Source of the DNA: Variovorax sp. CF079
GTDB taxonomy: Bacteria; Pseudomonadota; Gammaproteobacteria; Burkholderiales; Burkholderiaceae_C
NCBI RefSeq assembly: GCF_900101545.1
Contig: NZ_FMZU01000003.1
Span: 283,815 to 347,814, forward strand
Length of the DNA stretch: 64,000 nt
Reading direction: 5' to 3'
The notes under the pieces are model-generated. The model ran no database searches. It was given only the letters and a program-made list of their open reading frames with translations, and had not been told where the DNA came from. Both the position numbers and the translations under genes were made by a program. Shown here in pieces: positions 43,733 to 51,147 of the stretch (positions within the stretch are counted from its first letter, which is position 1; every line of letters begins with the position of its first letter).

Positions 43733-43801
43733 TATATTGCGTGATCTCACCACAGTCGCCGCTTGCATGGACAACGATCGGGTCAGTCACGGGCTCGTAC
43801 G
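43733..43801 (+). repeat. Partial copy of the sigma-gene 5' region
   Basis: TATATTGCGT at 43733 and ATGGACAACGA at 43767 repeat the sequence at 42964 and 43007. From the ATG on, 28 of 35 bases match the first codons of the sigma gene. This looks like an old tandem duplication of promoter plus start that now lies before the anti-sigma gene. Confidence 0.6.
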
Positions 43802-43898
43802 AGCCGAAGAATTCTGGGTGGTCACCATGGTCGAGATCTTTTCATCGTTGCCGCACCGCAAGGGTGCGACCGTTGCCACGAGAGCACAGGCATCATGA
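43767..43898 (+). CDS. Possible 43-residue leader ORF before the anti-sigma gene
   Basis: Starts MDNDRVSHGLVRAEEFWVV, a degraded copy of the sigma factor N-terminus, and ends in a TGA that overlaps the anti-sigma ATG (ATGA). It may be translated and coupled to the anti-sigma gene, or be an accidental frame left by the duplication. Confidence 0.35.
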   Translation: MDNDRVSHGLVRAEEFWVVTMVEIFSSLPHRKGATVATRAQAS

Positions 43899-44512
43899 AC
43901 AAACGCTTCGAAGAACTGCTCCCCTGGTACGCCAACGGCACGCTGGGAGCCGAAGAGCGCGCCTGGGTCGACGCCTACCTGGAACAGAATCCCGAGGCCC
44001 GGAGCGAGTTGGACTGGTATCGCTCGCTGCAGCAGCGCGTACAGGAAAGCGCCCCGGCCGTACCGGCAACGATCGGCCTGGCGCGCGCCATGCGCCTGAT
44101 CCAGGGCGACCGTCCGACCTTGGGCGAGCGCATCGGCGCCTTCTTCGGCAACTTCGGCATGCGCCCGAGCTATGCGATGGCCGGGCTGGCGCTCGTGGCA
44201 GTGCAAGGCGGCGTGATCCTGAACCTGCTCGGTGACGTACGCGAGAACGAGAACGAAATCCGCGCACTGCACGCGGTTCGCGTCGAAGAGGCTCCGATGC
44301 TGAAGATCAGCTTCGCACCCGACGCCAAGGAGGCCGACATCCGCATGCTGGTGGTCCAGGTTCACGGTGAGCTGGCCGGCGGTCCGGGCCAGCTGGGCGA
44401 CTACTACCTGCGCGTGCCGGCTGGCACCGAGGCCGCGGCGCTCGCCCGGGCGCAGGCTGCCCCGATCGTTCAGGCCGCCTCGCTGGCGCCCGGCGTGCCG
44501 CCTCGGGAGTAG
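43895..44512 (+). CDS. Anti-sigma factor, membrane-anchored
   Basis: 205 residues. N-terminal zinc-finger-less anti-sigma domain (RFEELLPWYANGTLGAEERAWVDAYLEQNPEARSEL), a single membrane segment (YAMAGLALVAVQGGVILNLL, about residues 92-111) and a periplasmic tail with FAPDAKEADIRMLVVQVHGELAGGPGQLGDYYLRVP. Typical of RskA-like regulators that release an ECF sigma factor by proteolysis. Position after the sigma gene supports the pairing. Confidence 0.85.
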   Translation: MNKRFEELLPWYANGTLGAEERAWVDAYLEQNPEARSELDWYRSLQQRVQESAPAVPATIGLARAMRLIQGDRPTLGERIGAFFGNFGMRPSYAMAGLALVAVQGGVILNLLGDVRENENEIRALHAVRVEEAPMLKISFAPDAKEADIRMLVVQVHGELAGGPGQLGDYYLRVPAGTEAAALARAQAAPIVQAASLAPGVPPRE

Positions 44513-44517
44513 CCGCC

Positions 44518-45354
44518 ATGGCCACGCTGCTGACCCGCCGTATGTTGCTGCGCTGCACATTGGGCGCCGCAGCGCTGCCCTTCGGTCCCGCCATGAGCGG
44601 CCCTGCCGACGCCAACGTCGCCGAGTCGCGCATCGCCCTGGTGATCGGCAACGGCGCGTATCGCACTGCACCGTTGAAGAACCCGCCCGGCGACGCCAGC
44701 GCCGTCGCGGCGGCGCTGCGCGGCCTCGGCTATGACGTGACCCTGCGTCAGAACACGCGGCTGCCGGAACTGATCGAGTCGCTGCGCGAGTTTTCGGTGC
44801 GCGCTCCGAAGGCCTCGGTTCGCATGCTGTTCTATGCCGGCCACGGCGTTCAGGTGAAGGGCCGCAACTACCTGGTGCCGATCGACGCCGACCCGCAATC
44901 GGAAGCGGACATCCAGCGTCAAAGTGCGGACGTCGGCGAGTTCGTCGACCGACTCAGCGCGATTCCCACCGGCGTCAACATCGTGGTGCTCGACGCCTGC
45001 CGTGTGAACCCGTTCGCCGGCGGCGTCATTGTCGGCCCCGATGGACGGCGACTGCGATTCCGCGGCGCGACGCCGGGTGGCCTCGCGACGCTCGATGCGC
45101 CCGTGGGCACCCTGGTGGCCTTCTCGACCGCGCCGAACGGCGTGGCGCTCGACGGCGCCAGCGGCAAGCACAGCGTCTACGCGCGCCACCTGCTGGCCAA
45201 CCTGCCGACGCCGGGCCTGCAGATCGAGCAGCTCTTCAAGCGGGTGCGCATCGGCGTTGCCGAAGATACCGGCCGCGCGCAGGTGCCCTGGGAGTCGTCG
45301 AGCCTGACCACCGACTTCTGCTTCAAATCGGACGACAAGGGGCGCTGCGGGTAG
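44518..45354 (+). CDS. Secreted caspase-fold peptidase (C14 family)
   Basis: 278 residues, 5 bp after the anti-sigma stop. The N-terminus has a possible Tat-type signal (LTRRMLLRCTLGAAALP). The caspase fold follows: IALVIGNGAYRTAPLKNPPGDA, catalytic His109 in LFYAGHG and Cys161 in VLDACR, then FSTAPNGVALDG. There is no C-terminal extra domain. Bacterial metacaspases cut after basic residues; substrates here are unknown. Co-transcription with the sigma/anti-sigma pair suggests a role in the same response, possibly cutting or sensing envelope proteins. Confidence 0.9.
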   Translation: MATLLTRRMLLRCTLGAAALPFGPAMSGPADANVAESRIALVIGNGAYRTAPLKNPPGDASAVAAALRGLGYDVTLRQNTRLPELIESLREFSVRAPKASVRMLFYAGHGVQVKGRNYLVPIDADPQSEADIQRQSADVGEFVDRLSAIPTGVNIVVLDACRVNPFAGGVIVGPDGRRLRFRGATPGGLATLDAPVGTLVAFSTAPNGVALDGASGKHSVYARHLLANLPTPGLQIEQLFKRVRIGVAEDTGRAQVPWESSSLTTDFCFKSDDKGRCG

Positions 45355-45365
45355 GCAAACCGCGC

Positions 45366-46364
45366 TCACGCGTGGTCGTCCAAGAAGCGCTCGAGTTCGC
45401 GCGCGAAGCGCAGCGGCTCACTGACATGCGGCGAATGGCCGGCACGCGGGTAAACCGAGATCTGCGCGTGCTTCACCGTGTCGCGATACCAGGCATCGAG
45501 CGGCAGACCGGCGTAGTGCGGGCTGCGCGCCCCGAGCACGACGAGCAGCGGGGCATCGAGGCGCGACAGCGAAGCGCGGAAGTCGGCATGCGCCATCGAC
45601 TCGGCGAGGTCGAGCAATGGCCGGACATCGATGCGTCCCAGGCGCCGGCGCAGCATCCGTCCGAGCGATGCTTCGACACCCAGCTGGCGCTTCAGCCAAG
45701 CGCCGCCGAACGTGCCGACCTCGTTCAACAGCGTCTCGGCCAGATCCTGGCGCGCACCCGCGATCAGCCCCGACAGCATCGTCGCGCTGCAGCCGCCGAA
45801 CAGCCCGAGACGCCAGCTGTCGTCCGTCACGATGCGCGGCGACTGGTCGACCAGCGCAACCGCCGCGACGCGCTGCGTGCCATACAAATGCAGATACTGC
45901 ATCAGCGTCAGCGCGCCCATGGAGTGCCCGACCAACGCCGAACGCTGCAGCCCGAAGTGATCGAGCATCTCGGCCAGGTCGCAAGCCAGTCGCGCCAGCG
46001 TGATGCTGCCGCGCACCGGCCGGCAGCTGCCATGGCCGCGCGCGTCCCAGGCGAGCACGCAATGACGCCGCGCCAGCCTTCGCGCCACCGGCATCCAGTC
46101 GCGATGCGAGCACCCGACCCCGTGCACCAGCACCAGCGGCGGGCCTTTGCCGAGCACGTAAACGGGAACCACCTGACCATCGCTGGCCGTGAAGCTGTCG
46201 TACTCGCCGGCACCAGGCGTGCCGAGGCCCACCAGCCCGAAATTGCGCAGCGCGTTCAAGGCGCCGCGCAGGCCCGTCAGGCGTGGCGGGTGTGGAGGCG
46301 GTTCAGGCGGAGCCCTGTCGAGCATGGCGGGCAATCCTACGCTGGCGCGCAGCCCGCCCGACAT
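45366..46364 (-). CDS. Alpha/beta hydrolase
   Basis: 332 residues (ATG 46364; ATG 46325 is an alternative). Oxyanion-loop HGVGCSHRDW, nucleophile GHSMGALT, and the final His in PRAGHSPHVSEP. Related to haloperoxidase-type or esterase-type hydrolases; no substrate can be assigned. It lies on the opposite strand within the sigma regulon and converges on the caspase gene with an 11-bp gap. Confidence 0.85.
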   Translation of the reverse strand: MSGGLRASVGLPAMLDRAPPEPPPHPPRLTGLRGALNALRNFGLVGLGTPGAGEYDSFTASDGQVVPVYVLGKGPPLVLVHGVGCSHRDWMPVARRLARRHCVLAWDARGHGSCRPVRGSITLARLACDLAEMLDHFGLQRSALVGHSMGALTLMQYLHLYGTQRVAAVALVDQSPRIVTDDSWRLGLFGGCSATMLSGLIAGARQDLAETLLNEVGTFGGAWLKRQLGVEASLGRMLRRRLGRIDVRPLLDLAESMAHADFRASLSRLDAPLLVVLGARSPHYAGLPLDAWYRDTVKHAQISVYPRAGHSPHVSEPLRFARELERFLDDHA

Positions 46365-46404
46365 CCGCTTGAACCCTTCTCAGCCTGCCTGCTGCCAAAT
46401 CGTT

Positions 46405-46433
46405 TGAACCGTTTCCGAACCGGCCGCAACCCA
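46405..46433 (+). promoter_or_regulatory. Predicted ECF promoter P2 (first repeat protein)
   Basis: TGAACC (46405-46410), 16-bp spacer, CAACCCA (46427-46433), 69 bp before the ATG. The flanking 20 bp on each side are also closely similar to P3. Confidence 0.82.
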
Positions 46434-46501
46434 TGGAGCGGGAAGGCAGGCAAATCGGCAAGCCCCACCATCAACCTCGTCACCACTCTCAGGAGATCAT
46501 C

Positions 46502-47074
46502 ATGCAACTCGTTCGCAAAGCTTCCGCCCTCGTCGTTCTCGGTCTCGCCTTCGGTGGCGCGATCGCCGGCGAGATCACCGGCTCCACGGTGCTGTCCACC
46601 GGCGCCGTCAACACCTCGGCAGGCTTCCTGGCCACGGCGCGCCAGAACATCGGCGTGGCCGAACAGAACGGCAAGATCACCAACAGCACCGTGATCGTCA
46701 ACGGCGCCAACAACACGGCCGCGGGCTTCCTGTCGACGGCGACGCAGAACGTCGGCCGCGCGACGCAGGACGGCAAGATCACCAACAGCACGATCATCGG
46801 AAACGGCCTGAACAACGTGGCCGCCGGCTTCCTCAGCACCGCCACGCAGGAGGTGGGCTTCGCCAAGGACAGCGGCGTGGTCGAGAACTCGACGGTCATC
46901 GCCAACGGCGCCAGCAACACGGCCGCCGGCTTCCTGTCCACCGCCCGCCAGCAGATCGGCGGCGCCCAAGGCAACGGCAAGCTGTCGAACTCGACGGTCA
47001 TCGCCACCGGCTCGGTCAACACCGCCGGCGGCTTCCTGTCGACCGCCGACCAGAGCATCGGCGTCGCCAAGTAA
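46502..47074 (+). CDS. Secreted 34-residue-repeat protein A (amyloid-like candidate)
   Basis: 190 residues. Signal peptide of about 22 residues (cleavage near GGAIA/GEI). The mature protein is five units of 34 residues: G.I.NSTVI.NG..NTAAGFLSTA.Q..G.A..N. Asn and Gln recur at fixed places, as in curlin repeats, and the unit length fits a stacked beta-arcade or solenoid. There are no cysteines. A strong terminator follows. The repeat pattern, ECF promoter and nearby CsgG-like gene suggest a surface fibre subunit. Confidence 0.8.
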   Translation: MQLVRKASALVVLGLAFGGAIAGEITGSTVLSTGAVNTSAGFLATARQNIGVAEQNGKITNSTVIVNGANNTAAGFLSTATQNVGRATQDGKITNSTIIGNGLNNVAAGFLSTATQEVGFAKDSGVVENSTVIANGASNTAAGFLSTARQQIGGAQGNGKLSNSTVIATGSVNTAGGFLSTADQSIGVAK

Positions 47075-47111
47075 GCCGCTGCCGCTACTCCCGCGGCCTG
47101 TCGCCGCCCGG

Positions 47112-47144
47112 CCCGCCCGCGCATCCGCGCCGGCGGGTCTTTTC
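47112..47144 (+). terminator. Rho-independent terminator after repeat gene A
   Basis: Stem CCCGCC/GGCGGG with an inner GCGC/GCGC pair around an ATCC loop, followed by TCTTTT. It separates the two repeat-protein genes into single transcription units. Confidence 0.75.
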
Positions 47145-47186
47145 ATTCCTGCAGCTCGCCTTGTCCGCCGCGAATGCCAATTCGCT

Positions 47187-47215
47187 TGAACCGTTTGCGG
47201 ACCCGCCGCAACCCA
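47187..47215 (+). promoter_or_regulatory. Predicted ECF promoter P3 (second repeat protein)
   Basis: TGAACC (47187-47192), 16-bp spacer, CAACCCA (47209-47215), 66 bp before the ATG. Nearly identical in context to P2, including TGGAGCGG after the -10 element. Confidence 0.82.
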
Positions 47216-47280
47216 TGGAGCGGAAGGCAAGCAAGCGCATGCCGCCACCCCCAACCCGCCAACCCTTCAGGAGATCCACC

Positions 47281-47853
47281 ATGAAAGCCGCTCCCAAACT
47301 TTCCGTCCTCGCCGCGCTCGGCCTCGTCTTCGGTGCCGCCATGGCCGGCGAGATCACCGACTCCGGCGTGTTCTCGACCGGCACCGTCAACACCTCGGCC
47401 GGCTTCCTGTCCACCGCGCGGCAGAACGTCGGCGTGGCCGAGCAGAACGGCAAGGTCCGCAACACGGCTGTGATCGTCAACGGCGCGGTCAACACCTCGG
47501 CGGGCTTCCTGTCGACGGCCAACCAGAGCATCGCCCGCGCTACCCAGAACGGCCAGATCAGCCAGACCGCCGTGGTCGCGCAAGGCGTGAACAACACCGC
47601 CGCCGGCTTCCTGAGCACCGCAAACCAGGAAGTGGGCTTCGCCAAGGACGACGGCAAGGTCCAGGGCAGCTTCGTCGGCGCCACCGGCGTGAGCAACGTG
47701 GCCGGCGGCTTCCTGGCCTCGGCGCACCAGCAGATCGGCGGCGCGCAAGGCAGCGGCAAGCTGACGAACTCGACGGTGCTCGCCACGGGCCAGGTCAACA
47801 CCGCCGCGGGCTTCCTGTCAACCGCCGACCAGAGCGTCGGCGTCGCGAAGTAA
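47281..47853 (+). CDS. Secreted 34-residue-repeat protein B (amyloid-like candidate)
   Basis: 190 residues, the same length as protein A, with signal peptide (LGLVFGAAMA/GEI) and five 34-residue units of the same pattern (NTSAGFLSTARQNVGVAEQN, NTAAGFLSTANQEVGFA). Unit 4 is more diverged (FVGATGVSNVAGGFLASA). Position-by-position the last unit matches that of protein A best, so the pair arose by duplication of the whole gene with its promoter. Two near-identical subunits could be major and minor fibre components. Confidence 0.8.
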   Translation: MKAAPKLSVLAALGLVFGAAMAGEITDSGVFSTGTVNTSAGFLSTARQNVGVAEQNGKVRNTAVIVNGAVNTSAGFLSTANQSIARATQNGQISQTAVVAQGVNNTAAGFLSTANQEVGFAKDDGKVQGSFVGATGVSNVAGGFLASAHQQIGGAQGSGKLTNSTVLATGQVNTAAGFLSTADQSVGVAK

Positions 47854-47876
47854 GACCTCGTCCTTCTTCTTTCCCT

Positions 47877-47902
47877 GCGCCGGCGTCTCCCCCCGCCGGC
47901 GC
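47877..47902 (+). terminator. GC-rich stem-loop after repeat gene B
   Basis: Perfect 9-bp stem GCGCCGGCG/CGCCGGCGC with an 8-base loop. There is no T-run, so it may act as an attenuator or mRNA stabiliser between a highly expressed fibre gene and the downstream genes rather than as a full terminator. Confidence 0.5.
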
Positions 47903-47923
47903 TTCCCCACCCAGGAGACCACC

Positions 47924-48253
47924 ATGAATGCAAGCCTCGCCCTCACCGCCCGCATCGTCCTCGCCGCCGCCACGCTGGGCGCCGGCGCCCACGCAATGGC
48001 GGGGCAGGAGCTGATGGGCGTCGATACGCGCTTCCGCGCGAAGATCGCGAAGGAAAAGATCCGCATCGCCGCCCAGGAGCGCAAGGCCGACGAACAAGGC
48101 AAGTCACAGGGAAACTCCCTGGACTCCACCAGCTGCGGGAGTCAGAGCATCGGCAACATCGACACCGGCGGGCGCATCGGCGCCGGCCCGCGCGAGGTTT
48201 TCGTGTTCGCACCCAACGCGATCAACATCGTCGGCCGCGGCGGGTGCCGCTGA
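47924..48253 (+). CDS. Small secreted protein of unknown function
   Basis: 109 residues, signal peptide to about residue 26 (AGAHAMAG). A charged segment (RFRAKIAKEKIRIAAQERKADEQG) is followed by SCGSQSIGNI, FVFAPNAINIVGRGGC with two Cys that could pair. No family recognised. Between the repeat proteins and the CsgG-like gene it takes the place of the accessory factors (CsgE/F) in curli operons, but I see no similarity to them. Confidence 0.65.
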   Translation: MNASLALTARIVLAAATLGAGAHAMAGQELMGVDTRFRAKIAKEKIRIAAQERKADEQGKSQGNSLDSTSCGSQSIGNIDTGGRIGAGPREVFVFAPNAINIVGRGGCR

Positions 48254-48282
48254 GCGGACGTCCCGCAGAAGGGAGATCTCAC

Positions 48283-49917
48283 ATGAAACCGCCCAAAGTC
48301 GCGCGCCTCCTCGCGCTTGCCGCCGCCCTCGCCGCACTCGCCGGCTGCCAGACGCTCGAGGTCAAGCAGCCCACCATCGAGCAGACCAACGAGATCCGCA
48401 AGGGGCCCGAGGACCGGCCCCAGCGCTCGATCACCGGCTTCTCGCATGCGCTGCGCTGCATGGACACGCTCTTGCTCGACTACGGCGTGCGTGACATCAC
48501 GATGCTGACCGAGGAAATCGCCGACGAAACGAAGAAGCTGAACGCCGGCACGCGCGACATGCTGATCTCGTCGGTGTCGGACATGTCGCGGCGCAGCCGG
48601 GCGGTGCGCCTGGTCGCGTTCGGCAAGGACACGGCGAACGTGATCAGCTACCTCGCCTCGGCGCAAAGCGCGTCGGCCTACCAGGCCATCCCGCTGTACG
48701 ACATCAAGGGCTCGGTGTCGCAGTTCGACGAGAACCTGGTCAAGAACCAGAAGGACATCGGCATCGGCTTCGCGCCCTTCATCAACCTCGGCGCGGCAAA
48801 GGATGCGGGCTCCAGCATGCTGGCGCTCGACCTGAGCGTGCTGACGACCAGCGACATGGCGGTGCTCGCGGGCGTCACTTCGCGCAACTCGGTGATGATC
48901 CTGAAGCAGGGCAGCGGCATCGACGGCGATGCTGCGTACCACAAGTTCGGCATCAACTACAGCATGAACCTGGCGAAGGCCGAAGGCCAGACGCAGGCGC
49001 TGCGCGGGCTGGTCGAGCTCGCGGCGGTCGAACTCATCGGCAAGCTCACCAAGACTCCGTACTGGACCTGCCTGGGCGTGACCGATCCGAAGAAGAACGA
49101 CGAAACGCGCCTCGAGATGTTCGACTGGTACCACGCGATGGCGTCGACGCGTATCGAGCTGATCGCCTACTTCCAGAACCAGCTGCGCCGGCGCGCGTTC
49201 TACGACGGCCCGATCGACGGCGAATTCAACCCGGCCATCGACGAGGCGATCGCGAACTACCGCGCTGCGCTGGGCCTCAGCCGCGAGGCGGTGCTCAACG
49301 AGGAGTTCTTCTACGCCTTCCTCGCCGCCGACCACACCAAGATCAAGCGGCCTGACCAGCCTGCACGCTACGTCGCGCCGGCCTCGGTGGCCGGAGCCCC
49401 CGCATCGATCCCGGTGGCCGCAGCCGCAACGACCGCAGCAGCCGCAAGGGCCGCAGCCACCCCGGCAGCCGAGGCGGCCCACGCACAGGCGGCGGCGCTC
49501 AAGCTCTCGCTGACGACCCCGAAGCAGCAGACCCGCTTCGCCCGCGGGGAGGCGATCAACCTGGCCCTCGCGCCCTCGCAGGATGCGCATGTCTACTGCT
49601 ACCTGCAGGACGAGGAGGCCAAGGTCATCCGCTTCTTCCCCAACCGCTTCGCCCGCGACTCGCGCGTCGCCGCGGCCCAACCGCTCGCGCTGCCCGGCGC
49701 GATGCGCTTCCAGCTCACGATGAACACGAAGGGCGTGCCCGAGACCATTTCCTGCTTCGCGACGCAGCGTGACGTGATGGCTTCGCTGCCGCAGGCGCTG
49801 GTCGGCGCCGACTTCGAACCCCTCCCCGGCGCCACGCTCGAACTGATCCGCAGCGCCTTCGTCAAAGCCAGCGGCGGCACGCTCGCCCAGGAGAACTTCC
49901 GTGTCCAAGCCAAATGA
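48283..49917 (+). CDS. CsgG/HfaB-like lipoprotein with DUF4384
   Basis: 544 residues. Signal with lipobox LAALAGC (Cys about 22). Residues about 45-270 follow the CsgG pattern: SVSDMSRRSRAVRLVAF, PLYDIKGSVSQFDEN, GIGF, SMLALDLSVLTTSDMAVLAGVTSRNSV and a final ALRGLVELAAVELIGKL helix. Then a short peptidoglycan-binding-like segment (FYDGPIDGEFNPAIDEAIANYR), an Ala-rich linker and a C-terminal DUF4384 domain (HVYCYLQDEEAKVIRFFPNRF). CsgG forms the outer-membrane pore that exports curli subunits; a pore role here is inference. Confidence 0.75.
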   Translation: MKPPKVARLLALAAALAALAGCQTLEVKQPTIEQTNEIRKGPEDRPQRSITGFSHALRCMDTLLLDYGVRDITMLTEEIADETKKLNAGTRDMLISSVSDMSRRSRAVRLVAFGKDTANVISYLASAQSASAYQAIPLYDIKGSVSQFDENLVKNQKDIGIGFAPFINLGAAKDAGSSMLALDLSVLTTSDMAVLAGVTSRNSVMILKQGSGIDGDAAYHKFGINYSMNLAKAEGQTQALRGLVELAAVELIGKLTKTPYWTCLGVTDPKKNDETRLEMFDWYHAMASTRIELIAYFQNQLRRRAFYDGPIDGEFNPAIDEAIANYRAALGLSREAVLNEEFFYAFLAADHTKIKRPDQPARYVAPASVAGAPASIPVAAAATTAAAARAAATPAAEAAHAQAAALKLSLTTPKQQTRFARGEAINLALAPSQDAHVYCYLQDEEAKVIRFFPNRFARDSRVAAAQPLALPGAMRFQLTMNTKGVPETISCFATQRDVMASLPQALVGADFEPLPGATLELIRSAFVKASGGTLAQENFRVQAK

Positions 49918-50329
49918 GTCCCGTCCTGGCCGTGCGAAGCAGCTCGGCATCCGCCTGGCCGCTGTGAGCGCGGTCGCCCTGGTCGCCGCCGTCGGCGTCC
50001 TGCAACTGCCCCTCGGCGCGACGGCAGGCGTCGCCACCGCGGCCGCCCCCACCGACGATCGCGTCGGGTCCGGGCTCCCGCCCGCACCCCCGGCCTCGAC
50101 GCCGGTGCCGAGACAGAAGGCGCAGGGTACCTATCGGCTGCGCTGCTGGCAGTACGGCCGCCTGCTGTTCGACGAGGGGCCGGTCACCCTGGGGCCCGAC
50201 GCACGGCAGGGTGCGAAGCTGGTGGCGATCGACCGCGACGGCGGGGCGGTGATCGTCACCGATGCCGGCTGGACCACCTGCCAGGCGCGCCCCTACCCCG
50301 CGCCACCCAACCTCGCGCTGCCGCGCTGA
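49901..50329 (+). CDS. Small membrane-anchored/secreted hypothetical protein
   Basis: 142 residues from a GTG inside the end of the lipoprotein gene (17-bp overlap). N-terminal hydrophobic segment (about 18-45), Pro-rich linker, then a compact domain YRLRCWQYGRLLFDEGPV...GWTTCQARP with two Cys. No recognised family. Tight overlap suggests translation coupled to the CsgG-like gene. Confidence 0.65.
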   Translation: MSKPNESRPGRAKQLGIRLAAVSAVALVAAVGVLQLPLGATAGVATAAAPTDDRVGSGLPPAPPASTPVPRQKAQGTYRLRCWQYGRLLFDEGPVTLGPDARQGAKLVAIDRDGGAVIVTDAGWTTCQARPYPAPPNLALPR

Positions 50330-50362
50330 GGCCACGGCTCATCGCAACCCAGGAGCCGCACC

Positions 50363-51085
50363 ATGAACTGGTTCACCCGTGTGTTCCCCGTGCGGGGGAC
50401 GCTTCGGGCCGCGGCTTCGGCCGCGGTTCTTGCCGCGATCCTTGCCGAGCCGGCACAGGCGGCCACCGAGACCCGCAGCGTCGCCGACTTCGACCAGGTC
50501 GTGTTCGCCGTCGCCGGCGAGGTCAGCATCGAGCAGGGCCCGCGCGAGACGCTGACCCTGGAAGCCGAGCCGGCGGTGCTGCGCAAGATCACGACCGAGG
50601 TTCAGGGCCGGCGCCTGCTCATCGGCCTGGCGCCCGGCCGGATCGAGACACAGCAGCCGATCCGGATGAAGCTCGGCGTCCGGACGCTGCGCGTGTTCGA
50701 GTCGCGCACGGCCGGTGCGATCAGCATCGGACCGCTGCGCAGCGACGCGCTCGCGCTGGTGCTGGCGGGCGGCGGCTCGATCCGCCTCGATCGCCTGGAA
50801 AACGCGCGCAGCCTCGACGTGCGGATCACCGGCGCCGGCGAAGTCGCTGTCGGGGGCGGCAGGGTGATGGCGCAGCAACTTGCCATCACCGGCATGGGCA
50901 GCTATTTGGCACCCAAGCTCGCCAGCGAGCGCGCCGAAGTCACGATCGATGGCAATGGCGAAGTGCGACTTGCTGCCAGCACCACGCTGGCGGTGCGCAT
51001 CGGGGGTGTCGGCCACGTGCGCTATCACGGCGACCCGGTGGTGACACGTTCCATCCGCGGCATCGGGTCGATCGAGAAAGATTGA
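50363..51085 (+). CDS. GIN-domain (DUF2807) secreted protein
   Basis: 240 residues, signal peptide to about residue 33 (AEPAQA). The mature part has regular short strands: FDQVVFAVAGEVSIEQG, LRVFESRTAGAISIG, LVLAGGGSIRLDRL, LDVRITGAGEVAVGG, VTIDGNGEVRL, RIGGVGHVRY. This is the head domain of putative auto-transporter adhesins, a right-handed beta-helix. Location in the regulon fits a cell-surface role. Confidence 0.82.
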   Translation: MNWFTRVFPVRGTLRAAASAAVLAAILAEPAQAATETRSVADFDQVVFAVAGEVSIEQGPRETLTLEAEPAVLRKITTEVQGRRLLIGLAPGRIETQQPIRMKLGVRTLRVFESRTAGAISIGPLRSDALALVLAGGGSIRLDRLENARSLDVRITGAGEVAVGGGRVMAQQLAITGMGSYLAPKLASERAEVTIDGNGEVRLAASTTLAVRIGGVGHVRYHGDPVVTRSIRGIGSIEKD

Positions 51086-51111
51086 ACCGACCAGGCGGCG
51101 CGCGCAACCCA
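51083..51111 (+). promoter_or_regulatory. Predicted ECF promoter P4 (OmpA-like gene)
   Basis: TGAACC (51083-51088, overlapping the previous stop codon), 16-bp spacer, CAACCCA (51105-51111), 37 bp before the ATG. Same design as P1-P3. Confidence 0.75.
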
Positions 51112-51147
51112 TGGGCATCGACGAATCCAACGCCCAAGGAGCCCGAA

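Noticed and set aside
46502..47853. Repeat region as a CRISPR array or simple DNA tandem repeat
   Set aside because: The repetition is at protein level (34 codons) with synonymous differences and signal peptides; there are no identical short direct repeats with unique spacers.
50346..50363. CAACCCA before the GIN-domain gene as a fifth ECF promoter
   Set aside because: No TGAACC or similar sequence lies 16 bp before it.
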